A DNA stretch of 64,000 bases from Stenotrophomonas aracearum (GTDB lineage Bacteria > Pseudomonadota > Gammaproteobacteria > Xanthomonadales > Xanthomonadaceae): contig NZ_CP115543.1 of NCBI RefSeq assembly GCF_031834615.1, forward strand, positions 1,065,001 through 1,129,000. The letters are read 5' to 3'. Both the position numbers and the translations under genes were made by a program. The notes beneath the pieces are model-generated. The model was not told the origin of the DNA, did not search any database, and worked only from the letters and a program-made list of their open reading frames with translations. Below are positions 8,379-16,229 of this stretch, piece after piece; the stretch's first letter is position 1, and each line of letters starts with the position of its first letter.

Positions 8379-9175
8379 CGCCGCTGCGCGAACAGCCATT
8401 TCCACATCGCCGCATCCGCGTACGTCGCGTCCCACGCGTTGTGGTTGCCCTGCGGGTACTCGGTGTAGCGCACGTCGGCGGCACCGGCCTGGTCAAATGC
8501 TGCCTTCAGGCGCCTGTCGTCGTCGGGCAGCACCACGTCGTCTTTCGCGCCATGGAACATCCAGATCGGGGTCCCCTTGAGCTGTGAGGCCATGGCGGCA
8601 TACGGATCGGCTTCACCGGCCACCGATTCGACCAGCAGCGTTGTGCGTACCGCACGCGGGGCGAGCACTGCGCCGCAGACCGGTACGATCGCGGCGAAGC
8701 GGGTGGGGTGGTCCAGGGCGATGTTCCAGCTGCCGTAGCCGCCCATCGACATGCCGGTCAGGTACTGGCGCTGCGGATCGGCGCCGAATTCTGCGATGGT
8801 CGCGTCCAGCGCGGCAAGCGCGATGCGGTTGTTGATGCCCGACCACTCTTCGTCCTCCGGCACCTGCGGCAACACCACCAGGGCGGGGAAGTCGCGGGCG
8901 TGGCTGCGCAGGTGCGGGCCCAGGCCGGCCTCGGTCTGCTTCACGCCGTCGCTGCCGCGTTCGCCCGAACCGTGCAGGAACAGCACCACCGGCAAGGCCC
9001 CGCGCTGCGCGGCCGCGTTGGCGGGAACGAACACCTGGTAGCGCGAGGTTTGCCCTTCGACCGTGACCGAGCGCTCGACGAAGTGCCCCTTGTCCGAAGC
9101 TCGGGTCGACGCACATGCGCTCAACACCAGCATTGTCAGCATCGCCCACCACCACCCACTCGCCCTTCGTGCCAT
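8375..9175 (-). CDS. Alpha/beta-hydrolase lipoprotein (esterase/PHB-depolymerase-like)
   Basis: A 266-residue exported hydrolase. A lipobox (LSAC, Cys21) marks it as a lipoprotein. The oxyanion segment VVLFLHGSGERG, nucleophile elbow GMSMGG (Ser143), a downstream Asp in FHGAKDDVV, and His245 in GNHNAW form a complete catalytic triad. It resembles the feruloyl-esterase/PHB-depolymerase group of predicted peptidases; the natural substrate is unknown. Its stop codon lies inside a REP palindrome, so the last residues may have been reshaped by REP insertion. Confidence 0.85.
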   Translation of the reverse strand: MARRASGWWWAMLTMLVLSACASTRASDKGHFVERSVTVEGQTSRYQVFVPANAAAQRGALPVVLFLHGSGERGSDGVKQTEAGLGPHLRSHARDFPALVVLPQVPEDEEWSGINNRIALAALDATIAEFGADPQRQYLTGMSMGGYGSWNIALDHPTRFAAIVPVCGAVLAPRAVRTTLLVESVAGEADPYAAMASQLKGTPIWMFHGAKDDVVLPDDDRRLKAAFDQAGAADVRYTEYPQGNHNAWDATYADAAMWKWLFAQRR

Positions 9176-9242
9176 TGCCTGTCCTCGACTGGAATCGTTT
9201 TCAGTCTAGGCGCGCGTGGGCCGGTCGGCATCTTGCAGTGCA

Positions 9243-9509
9243 TCAGTCGGGGCGTGGGACCGACGCCAGGATCTCGAGCTGTTCAATCGCCTCGGGGTGG
9301 CCATCGGCCGCTGCGGCCTGCACCTGGGCCAGGCTGGGATGCACCACCAGCAGGATCGGGTTCTCGCACACCGGGCAATCGAACTCCGCCTCGTCTTCGT
9401 GCAGTTCCATCGACATCTGGCGGGCAGTGCCTTTCCATTCGCAGGCAGGGCAGCTATGCAGCTGGTCGCGCCAGCCGGCGGCGAAGTAATTGTCGAGGGT
9501 CAGTGCCAT
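9243..9509 (-). CDS. CPXCG-motif cysteine-rich (zinc-ribbon) protein
   Basis: An 88-residue protein starting at 9509. Two Cys pairs (CPAC at 20-23 and CPVC at 45-48) form a predicted zinc ribbon, as in the small CPXCG family. The C-terminus is acidic and helical. Function unknown. It lies 11 bp after mgtE in the same direction and is probably co-transcribed. Confidence 0.82.
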   Translation of the reverse strand: MALTLDNYFAAGWRDQLHSCPACEWKGTARQMSMELHEDEAEFDCPVCENPILLVVHPSLAQVQAAAADGHPEAIEQLEILASVPRPD

Positions 9510-9520
9510 GCAAACTCCGC

Positions 9521-10882
9521 TCAGTGCAGCAGGATCAGGGTGGCCAGGCCCAGGAAGCTGAAGAAGCCCATGACGTCGGTGACCGCAGTGACCACCACGG
9601 TGCCGGCGACGGCCGGATCCACGTTCATGCGCTTGAGCAGCAGCGGCAGCAGCACGCCGGCCAGCGCCGCAGCGCAGAAGTTGATGATCAGCGCCAGGGT
9701 GATGACCAGTGACAGCAGGAAGCTGTTGAACCACAGGAAGGCGATGATGCCGACCACGGTGCCGATCAGGGTGCCGTTGATCAACGCGACCCGCGATTCC
9801 TTCCACAGCAGGATGCGCGCGTTGCTCTGGCCGACCTGGCCGAGCGCGATGCCGCGCACCATCAGGGTCAGCACCTGCACCGCCGCGTTGCCGCCCACGC
9901 CGGCGACGATCGGCATCAGCACCGCCAGCGCTACGACTTTCTGCAGGGTCAGCTCGAACTGGCCGATCACCGTGGCCGCCAGGAACGCGGTACACAGGTT
10001 GATGCCCAGCCACACCACGCGACCGCGCACGGCACGCTTGATCGGTGAGAACAGGTCTTCTTCTTCGTCCAGGCCGGCCGCGCCCAACGCCTGGTGCTCG
10101 GCCTGCGAACGGATGATGTCGACCACGTCATCGATGGTGATGCGGCCGAGCAGGATGTTGTTGTCGTCGACCACCGGCGCCGACACCCAGTCATGGTCGG
10201 AGAACTGCCGGGCCACTTCGTCGGCGCTTTCGCCCACGTCGATGGCCGGTTGCTCGTCGTCGATCAGGCGGTTGATCGGGGTGCTGTCTTCGTGGGTCAC
10301 CAGCGACGCGAGCGACAGCCGGCCCAGGTACTGGTGGCGGCGGCTGACCACGAACAGGTGGTCGGTGTGGTCGGGCAGCTCGCCGCGCAGGCGCAGGTAG
10401 CGCAGCACCACGTCGACGTTGACGTCGGCGCGCACGGTCACCACGTCGGGGTTCATCAGGCGGCCGGCGCTGTCCTCGGGATAGGACAGCACCTGCTCGA
10501 GCCGTTCGCGGTTCTCGCGGTCCATCGACTTGAGCACTTCGTCGATGACCGTGTCCGGCAGGTCTTCGACCAGGTCGGCCAGGTCGTCGATGTCCAGGTC
10601 TTCGACCGCGGCGATGATCTCGTCGGGGTCCATGTCGGCCAGCAGGCTTTCGCGTACTTCCTCGCCGACGTGGACAAGCACTTCACCGTCGTCTTCCGGG
10701 TCGACCAGGCCCCACACCACCTCGCGCTTGCCGGGCGGCAGCGACTCCAGCAGGTTGCCGATCTCGGCCGGCGCCAGCGTGTTGACCAGGCGGCGCACCG
10801 GCCCAAGCCGCCCGCTGTCCAGTGCATCGGACAACAGACGCAATTGGCGCGCCGTCTTGTCGTGGCGTACGGCTTCGGCCAT
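9521..10882 (-). CDS. mgtE: Magnesium transporter MgtE
   Basis: A 453-residue gated Mg2+ channel of the inner membrane. In order: an acidic MgtE_N superhelical domain (about 30-135), tandem CBS domains (about 136-260) that sense cytosolic Mg2+, a plug helix, and a five-helix pore domain (about 285-450) with the conserved GVGGNAAVQ and FSFLGLATLILL segments. In xanthomonads mgtE follows the PTS genes, as here. An intrinsic-terminator-like hairpin lies just 20 bp before its start codon, so expression depends on readthrough or on regulated antitermination. Confidence 0.95.
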   Translation of the reverse strand: MAEAVRHDKTARQLRLLSDALDSGRLGPVRRLVNTLAPAEIGNLLESLPPGKREVVWGLVDPEDDGEVLVHVGEEVRESLLADMDPDEIIAAVEDLDIDDLADLVEDLPDTVIDEVLKSMDRENRERLEQVLSYPEDSAGRLMNPDVVTVRADVNVDVVLRYLRLRGELPDHTDHLFVVSRRHQYLGRLSLASLVTHEDSTPINRLIDDEQPAIDVGESADEVARQFSDHDWVSAPVVDDNNILLGRITIDDVVDIIRSQAEHQALGAAGLDEEEDLFSPIKRAVRGRVVWLGINLCTAFLAATVIGQFELTLQKVVALAVLMPIVAGVGGNAAVQVLTLMVRGIALGQVGQSNARILLWKESRVALINGTLIGTVVGIIAFLWFNSFLLSLVITLALIINFCAAALAGVLLPLLLKRMNVDPAVAGTVVVTAVTDVMGFFSFLGLATLILLH

Positions 10883-10902
10883 GCACAGCTCCCGCGGAAA
10901 TC

Positions 10903-10933
10903 AAAAAGGCCGCTATCCCGTACAGGATGCGGC
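10903..10933 (-). terminator. Intrinsic terminator / possible attenuator in the mgtE leader
   Basis: On the minus strand a stem of GCCGC-ATCC paired with GGAT-GCGGC (one bulge) is followed directly by CTTTTTGATTT. The T-run ends about 20 bp before the mgtE ATG, leaving only room for the ribosome site. It can serve as the 3' end of the ptsI transcript or as an attenuator in the mgtE leader. Confidence 0.65.
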
Positions 10934-10989
10934 AAGAGGGGTGGTCACCGCGTCATTATCGCTTGGATGGATGACAAATCGGTAGGGAC

Positions 10990-11059
10990 GTAGTGCCGGC
11001 CGCTGGCCGGCTCTGCACGATGCAGGCAGCACGAGGAGCCGGCCGGCGGCCGGCACTAC
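10990..11059. repeat. Inverted pair of GTAG palindromes at the ptsI 3' end
   Basis: A forward unit (10990-11013) and an inverted unit (11036-11059) face each other across 22 bp. The TAG of the inverted GTAG head (11056-11058) is the stop codon of ptsI. Confidence 0.85.
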
Positions 11060-12822
11060 GGGTTGCTTTCGATCCAGCGCTCTATGCTGCGTCGGTCACG
11101 GGCGGCCAACAGTTTCGGCGCGGCGGCCTGCAGTTCGCCGAGGTCGCTGTCGCGCACCGCGCGTCGCACTTCCAGCAGGGTGCCCGGGTGCAGGCTGAAC
11201 TCGGTCAATCCCAGCGCCAGCAACAGCCGTGTCATGCGCGGGTCGCCGGCGATCTCGCCGCAGACCGCAACCGGCACGTCGTGCTCGCGGCCCACCCGCA
11301 GGATGTGCGCGAGCAGGCGCAGCACCGCCGGGTGCAGCGGCGAATACAGCTCGCCGACCGCTTCGTTGTTGCGGTCGGCGGCCAGCAGGTACTGCACCAG
11401 GTCATTGGTCCCCACCGACAGGAAGTCGACCAGGTCGATGAAGCTCTCCAGCGCGATTGCCGCGGCTGGCACTTCGATCATGGCGCCGAACGGAATGTGC
11501 TCGGCTACTTCGTGGCCCTCGGCACGCAGCAGCTCGGCCTGCTTGGCCAGGCGCCGGCGAACCGCCCGTATTTCCTCGCGCGTGCTGACCATCGGCAGCA
11601 GGATGCGCAGCTTGCCGTAGGCCGAGGCGCGCAGGATCGCGCGCAGCTGGGTGTCGGCGACTTTGGGCCGGGCCAGCGAAAGGCGGATCCCGCGCAGGCC
11701 CAGCGCCGGGTTTTCCTCATTGCTCAGGGTCAGGCCGGTGCGGTCAGCCTTGTCCGCGCCCAGGTCCAGGGTGCGGATGGTCACCGGCCGTCCGCTCATG
11801 CCAAGCGCGGCGTCGCGGTAGGTTTCGAACTGTTCCTGTTCGTCGGGCAGCTCGTCGCGCTGCAGGAACAGGAACTCGGTGCGGTACAGGCCCAGCCCGT
11901 GCGCGCCCAGCGCGTGCGCCTCGGTGACGTCCTCGCGCGACTCGGCATTGGCCAGCAGCGCGATGGTGACGTTGTCGCGGGTACGGCTGGGCTTGCTGCG
12001 CAGGCGGCCGAGTTCGCGCTGCTCGCGGGCCTGCTCGCGCAGTCGCGCGCGGTAGTCGCGCAGGTCCAGCGGCAGCGGGTTGACCGTGATCTGTCCGGTA
12101 CTGCCGTCGATGCCGAGCACGTCGCCGTCGGCGATCTTCTGCAGCGCATTGGGCACGTTGACGATCAGCGGCAGGTGCAGGCTGCGCGCGAGGATTGCGC
12201 TGTGCGACAGCGCACTGCCGGCGGCGGTGACGATGCCGACCACGCCGTGCGCCTGCAGCTGGGCCAGCTCGGACGGGGCGATGTTGTCGCAGACCAGGAT
12301 TTCCCCGGCCAGGCCCTTCACGTCGGGCGGTCGCTTGTGCAGGAAGGCGTGGATGCGGCCGATCACATGGTCCAGGTCGTCCATCCGGCTTTTCAGATAG
12401 GCATCGTCCATGCCATCGAAGACCTTGGCCAGGCGATCGCGCTGCACCCGCAGCGCATAGCCGGCGCTGTACGGGCCACTTCGGATCAGCTCATCCAGGC
12501 CGAACAGCAGCTCGGGATCGTCCAGCAGCAGCGCATGCAGGTCGAGAAACTCGCCCGCCTCCTGGTTCAACGCACCATGCAGGCGCTGACGCAAGTCGTG
12601 CATCTCGGCACGGGCGGCCTCGACGGCCTCGTGCAGCCGCTGCAGTTCGCCTGGCACCTGGGCCGGCGTGATGCGTTGCTCGGCCACCTCCAGGGCGTGC
12701 GGCAGGCGTACCCGGGCGCGGCCGAGGGCATTGCCACGCGAGGCCCCGTGGCCGGTCAGCAGCAGGGCGCCGGACGCGGTCCGTGCCGTGCTGGAACCTG
12801 ATCGCGACGGTGGCCCCGGCAT
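11056..12822 (-). CDS. ptsI: PTS Enzyme I (phosphoenolpyruvate-protein phosphotransferase)
   Basis: A 588-residue first enzyme of the PTS, moving phosphate from PEP to HPr in the cytoplasm. The N-terminal HPr-binding domain is followed by the phospho-His loop (GSALSHSAILAR, His207), in which the usual GGRTSH is altered but the His is kept. The C-terminal PEP-binding barrel has FLSVGTNDLVQY and the active Cys in VAVCGEIAGD. It starts 2 bp after ptsH. No sugar permease is nearby, so the chain probably serves regulation. The stop codon lies in a REP element. Confidence 0.95.
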   Translation of the reverse strand: MPGPPSRSGSSTARTASGALLLTGHGASRGNALGRARVRLPHALEVAEQRITPAQVPGELQRLHEAVEAARAEMHDLRQRLHGALNQEAGEFLDLHALLLDDPELLFGLDELIRSGPYSAGYALRVQRDRLAKVFDGMDDAYLKSRMDDLDHVIGRIHAFLHKRPPDVKGLAGEILVCDNIAPSELAQLQAHGVVGIVTAAGSALSHSAILARSLHLPLIVNVPNALQKIADGDVLGIDGSTGQITVNPLPLDLRDYRARLREQAREQRELGRLRSKPSRTRDNVTIALLANAESREDVTEAHALGAHGLGLYRTEFLFLQRDELPDEQEQFETYRDAALGMSGRPVTIRTLDLGADKADRTGLTLSNEENPALGLRGIRLSLARPKVADTQLRAILRASAYGKLRILLPMVSTREEIRAVRRRLAKQAELLRAEGHEVAEHIPFGAMIEVPAAAIALESFIDLVDFLSVGTNDLVQYLLAADRNNEAVGELYSPLHPAVLRLLAHILRVGREHDVPVAVCGEIAGDPRMTRLLLALGLTEFSLHPGTLLEVRRAVRDSDLGELQAAAPKLLAARDRRSIERWIESNP

Positions 12823-12824
12823 GC

Positions 12825-13094
12825 TCAGCTGTCCTCGTCGAAGCGTCGCTCGAACAGGGCCACCACGGCGTCCATGGCAGCAGTTTCGTCTTCGCCGTCG
12901 ATGCGCACGGTGACCGGAGTGCCCTGGCCGGCAGCCAGCAGCATCACGCCCATGATGCTCTTGGCGTTGATCTCGCGGCCTTTGGCGGCCATGGTCACAT
13001 TGCAGCGGAACGGGGCCAGCACCTGCACCAGCTTTGCAGTGGCGCGGGCGTGCAGCCCCAGGCGGTTGGATACGGTGAGTTCACGTTCAAGCAT
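12825..13094 (-). CDS. ptsH: HPr phosphocarrier protein
   Basis: An 89-residue HPr starting at the ATG at 13094. Phosphorylatable His15 lies in RLGLHARA. Ser46 lies in INAKSIMGV, the site modified by HPr kinase, and hprK is encoded in the same cluster, so both control points exist. It overlaps the EIIA gene upstream by 8 bp and precedes ptsI by 2 bp. Confidence 0.95.
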   Translation of the reverse strand: MLERELTVSNRLGLHARATAKLVQVLAPFRCNVTMAAKGREINAKSIMGVMLLAAGQGTPVTVRIDGEDETAAMDAVVALFERRFDEDS

Positions 13095-13479
13095 CGTCGA
13101 CAATCGCTCCATTGCGAGTGCCCGCCGCCGCAGTGGCGGGCAGTTGATCCAGTCCCTGTTCCGGATAATTCATCACTCGCAACAACATCGGCAGGCTCAG
13201 CGCCGAGACCCGGCGTGCCGGGGTGCCCAGGCGGGCCAGCTGCGCTGCCAGATTGCTCGGGCTGGCGCCATACAGGTCGGTCAGGATCAGCACACCTTCT
13301 CCGCTGTCGACCCGTCGAAGGGCGGCCGAGGCGAGCGGGAGCAGGACATCCAGGTCTGCGTCGAACGGTACTTCGAAAGCTTCGGTCTTCAGCGGCAGGT
13401 GCCGCAGCAGCCGGGTCGCCACGTCCAGCAGGGACGTGCCTACACCGGGATGAGTTACAAGGAGAATGCCACAGGTCAT
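13087..13479 (-). CDS. PTS EIIA component, mannose (EIIA-Man) family
   Basis: A 130-residue EIIA-Man-type protein. The phospho-acceptor His10 lies in GILLVTHPGVG, and the family segment GVLILTDLYGASPSNLAAQL follows. It takes phosphate from HPr. Without EIIB/EIIC partners in the window it is likely a regulatory EIIA, as in other proteobacterial HprK clusters. Translationally coupled to ptsH (8-bp overlap). A perfect hairpin separates it from rapZ upstream. Confidence 0.9.
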   Translation of the reverse strand: MTCGILLVTHPGVGTSLLDVATRLLRHLPLKTEAFEVPFDADLDVLLPLASAALRRVDSGEGVLILTDLYGASPSNLAAQLARLGTPARRVSALSLPMLLRVMNYPEQGLDQLPATAAAGTRNGAIVDDA

Positions 13480-13526
13480 TGTCGAACGTTAACATCCCAA
13501 GATGAATTGGGGATACACCACGGGAG

Positions 13527-13547
13527 CAACGGACCGTTGGTCCGTTG
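13527..13547. repeat. Perfect 9-bp hairpin between rapZ and EIIA-Man
   Basis: CAACGGACC and its exact complement flank a GTT loop, 3 bp beyond the rapZ stop. No T-run follows on either strand. It may set a differential mRNA boundary between rapZ and the HPr-EI genes. Confidence 0.5.
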
Positions 13548-13549
13548 AC

Positions 13550-14434
13550 TCAATCCAGCTCGCGGTGGAACGTGGCCACTTCTTCCCAGCCCTGGTCGCG
13601 CGCATGCCGGGCCAGGCGCTCGGCCAGGTACACCGATCGGTGTTTGCCACCGGTGCAGCCGAACGCCACGGTGACGTAGCTGCGGGTGTCGTTGCCGAGG
13701 CGGGGCAGCCAGGTGTCCAGGAAGTCGATCAGCTGGGCCACGTACCGCTGCACGTCCGCCTGCTCGTCCAGGTACTCGCGCACCCCGGCTTCGCGCCCGG
13801 ACATCGGCCGCAGCTCGGGGTTCCAGTGCGGATTGGGCAGCACGCGGGCGTCGAACACGAAGTCGGCTTCGGCCGGCACGCCGCGCTTGTAGGCGAACGA
13901 TTCGAACAACAGCGAGAGCTTGTTGCCGTGGCTCAGTGCGAATTCGGTCACCACCTTGCGGCGCAGCTGGTGCACGTTGAGCGCGGTGGTGTCGATCACC
14001 GCATCAGCGGCGCGGCGCAGCGGCGCGGTCAGTTCGCGTTCGCGTGCGATCGCCTCGGGCAGCGACAGGCCGAGCTGGCTCAGCGGATGCCGGCGCCGGG
14101 TGTCGGCATAGCGCTTGAGCAGGGCTTCATCGGTGGCGTCGAAGAACAGCAGCTGCGCGTCCAGCCCGGCCGCCAGCGCGTCTTCGCGCCAGTGCGAGAG
14201 CTGGCTCAGGTCGCTCTGGCCACGCACGTCGATACCCACCGCGAGGCGGCGCGGGGCGTCGGCGTCATGACCGGCCAGCAGGCTGCGCACGAAGTCGGGC
14301 AGCAGGTTGATCGGCAGGTTGTCAGAACAGTAGTAGTCCAGGTCTTCGAAGGTCTTCAGCGCGACCGTCTTGCCGGAGCCGGACAGGCCGCTGACGATGA
14401 TCAGGGTGGCGGCGGTGGGGGCCGGGGTGCTCAT
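13550..14434 (-). CDS. rapZ: RNase adapter / P-loop protein RapZ (YhbJ)
   Basis: A 294-residue nucleotide-binding protein. In E. coli, RapZ directs RNase E to the GlmZ sRNA and so controls glmS. Walker A GLSGSGKT lies at 16-23, followed by [12 protein letters not shown]; the C-terminal domain carries [20 protein letters not shown]. It overlaps hprK by 4 bp (ATGA). Whether a GlmZ-like target exists in xanthomonads cannot be told from this window. Confidence 0.94.
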   Translation of the reverse strand: MSTPAPTAATLIIVSGLSGSGKTVALKTFEDLDYYCSDNLPINLLPDFVRSLLAGHDADAPRRLAVGIDVRGQSDLSQLSHWREDALAAGLDAQLLFFDATDEALLKRYADTRRRHPLSQLGLSLPEAIARERELTAPLRRAADAVIDTTALNVHQLRRKVVTEFALSHGNKLSLLFESFAYKRGVPAEADFVFDARVLPNPHWNPELRPMSGREAGVREYLDEQADVQRYVAQLIDFLDTWLPRLGNDTRSYVTVAFGCTGGKHRSVYLAERLARHARDQGWEEVATFHRELD

Positions 14435-15381
14435 GGCGTGCGGCGCTCCAGCAGGTTGCTGTGGCGGGCGATGAACATCGCGGCCGGGTCGATGCCCTTG
14501 GTGCGCAGGATATGCAGGCGGGTGGCCGCTTCGGTCAGCACCGACAGGTTGCGCCCGGGCATCACCGGCAGGGTGATCAGCGGCACGTCCAGGTCGAGCA
14601 CGTGGCGGGTGCCGGAATCGCCGGTCAGGCGATCGTAGCCATGGGGGGTGGGTTCGGTCATGGGCTTGGTCAGGTGCACGATGAGCCGAAGGTACTTGTT
14701 CTTCTTTACCGCCGTGTCACCGAACATCTCGCGCACGTTGAGCACGCCCAGGCCGCGCACTTCGAGCAGGTCCTGCAGCAGCTCCGGGCAGGTGCCGTCG
14801 AGCACGTCGGGGGCGATCTGGGTGAATTCGGGGGCGTCGTCGGCCACCAGCCGGTGGCCGCGGCTGAGCAGTTCCAGCGCCAGCTCGCTCTTGCCCGAGC
14901 CCGCCTCACCGGTGATCAGTACGCCGATCGAGTAGATCTCCATGAACACGCCGTGCAGGATCACCCGCGGCGCCAGGGTGCGGGCCAGGTGGTAGGACAG
15001 GTGGTTGAGCAGCTCGTGGCCGCGCTTGGGCGAGATCCACAGCGGGGTCTGCGACTCGTCGGCGGCCGCGCGCAGGTCTTCCGGGCAGGGCTGGTTGCGG
15101 GTGATCACCAGCGCCAGCGGGTGCGACTGCATGATCCGCTCGATGGTTTCCCAGCGCTGGCGCGAATCCAGCGAATCCAGCCAGGACAGCTCTTCGGTGC
15201 CCAGGATCTGCACCTTGTTGGGGTAGATCGCGTTGAGGTAGCCGGCCAGCGAAGGGCGCCGCGAGACCGTGTTGCCGGCCTCCAGCTCGCGCCGCTCGCC
15301 CTTCTGCCCGGCTACCCAGCGCAGGCCGAGGCGGTCGCGTTGCTGTTCGAACAGTTCACGGGCGGTGATGCTGGTGTTCAT
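14431..15381 (-). CDS. hprK: HPr kinase/phosphorylase
   Basis: A 316-residue bifunctional enzyme that phosphorylates and dephosphorylates Ser46 of HPr. His143 (ILHGVF), Walker A GEAGSGKS (158-165) and the signature [16 protein letters not shown] (from 207) are intact. It sits between ptsN and rapZ with 4-bp overlaps on both sides. In proteobacteria this enzyme is linked to control of carbon use, cell-wall precursors or virulence rather than to classical catabolite repression. Confidence 0.95.
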   Translation of the reverse strand: MNTSITARELFEQQRDRLGLRWVAGQKGERRELEAGNTVSRRPSLAGYLNAIYPNKVQILGTEELSWLDSLDSRQRWETIERIMQSHPLALVITRNQPCPEDLRAAADESQTPLWISPKRGHELLNHLSYHLARTLAPRVILHGVFMEIYSIGVLITGEAGSGKSELALELLSRGHRLVADDAPEFTQIAPDVLDGTCPELLQDLLEVRGLGVLNVREMFGDTAVKKNKYLRLIVHLTKPMTEPTPHGYDRLTGDSGTRHVLDLDVPLITLPVMPGRNLSVLTEAATRLHILRTKGIDPAAMFIARHSNLLERRTP

Positions 15382-15830
15382 GCGGCGCTCGCCGGCGGGG
15401 GGAATTCGATGACCTGGCGCAGGGTCGCCGCGTCGCGCGCTTCGCGCAGCGCCTGGCGGATGGCCGGCTCGGAAAACAGCTCGGCCAGCTCGGACAGCAG
15501 CATCAGGTGTTGATGGGTGTAGTGGCTGGGCACGGCGATGGCGAATACCAGGTCCACCGGCTCGTCGCCGCCGAAGTCGACCGGGGTCTCCAACCGCAAC
15601 AGGGCGCCACGCGGGCGCTCGAGCAGCGGCGCGCGGCCGTGCGGAATGGCGATGCCGTGGCCGATGGCGGTACTGCCCAGCGACTCGCGCTCGCGCAGGT
15701 TGGCATACAGCAGGTCGGCATTGGCTTCGCGGCAGGCCAGCAGCCGGGCGGCGGCCTTCAGCACACTGTCGCGATCGGCGGCCGGCAGCACCTGGGTGCG
15801 CACGGCCGCCAGTAGATCAGTCAAAGGCAT
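15378..15830 (-). CDS. ptsN: PTS nitrogen regulatory protein EIIA-Ntr
   Basis: A 150-residue EIIA of the fructose/mannitol superfamily. The phosphorylated His64 lies in [10 protein letters not shown]; a second family His lies in [16 protein letters not shown]. It is a signalling protein affecting nitrogen, potassium and sigma-54 pathways. Located between hpf and hprK, the order seen across proteobacteria with rpoN. It overlaps hprK by 4 bp. Confidence 0.94.
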   Translation of the reverse strand: MPLTDLLAAVRTQVLPAADRDSVLKAAARLLACREANADLLYANLRERESLGSTAIGHGIAIPHGRAPLLERPRGALLRLETPVDFGGDEPVDLVFAIAVPSHYTHQHLMLLSELAELFSEPAIRQALREARDAATLRQVIEFPPPASAA

Positions 15831-15851
15831 GTTGGGGGGAGAGCGGTGGCG

Positions 15852-16175
15852 TCAGCCGCCATTGTCGCCCAAGGGCGCCGGAACCGGGGCATGCAGGTGC
15901 TTTTTTTCCTTGTGCTTGATCACCAGCCGGTCCAGCTTGTCAGCGAGAAGATCGATCGCGGCATACATGGTCTGGCCGCCGGCTTCAGCGTGAAGAGTCT
16001 GCCCGGGGATGTTCGCGCTGGCATCGACGTGATGCTCGTTCTTGCGCAATGCCAAGGTCACTTTGACCTCGCAGTGGCGGTCGAAATGCTTGCCGATCCT
16101 GCTGAGCTTTTCTTCCACGTAGTTGTGCAGGGCCGGGGTCACTTCCACGTCTTTGCCATACGTTTCGATTTGCAT
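15852..16175 (-). CDS. hpf: Ribosome hibernation promoting factor (short form)
   Basis: A 107-residue HPF/RaiA-family protein starting at the ATG at 16175 (MQIETYGKDV); an upstream in-frame start would add nine residues of unlikely leader. The beta-alpha fold is recognisable from VTPALHNYVEEKLSRIGKHF and MYAAIDLLADKLDRLVIKHKEK. It inactivates idle ribosomes by binding the 30S channel. Position just after rpoN is conserved. Confidence 0.93.
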   Translation of the reverse strand: MQIETYGKDVEVTPALHNYVEEKLSRIGKHFDRHCEVKVTLALRKNEHHVDASANIPGQTLHAEAGGQTMYAAIDLLADKLDRLVIKHKEKKHLHAPVPAPLGDNGG

Positions 16176-16229
16176 CGGTCTTCTCCTCTTCGGATGTGCC
16201 AATGAACCTTGCCGCCAGGCGTGTGAGCG

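Noticed and set aside
10880..10960. mgtE leader as an M-box magnesium riboswitch
   Set aside because: The leader is only about 60-80 nt and lacks the long three-helix M-box consensus; only a terminator-like hairpin is seen.
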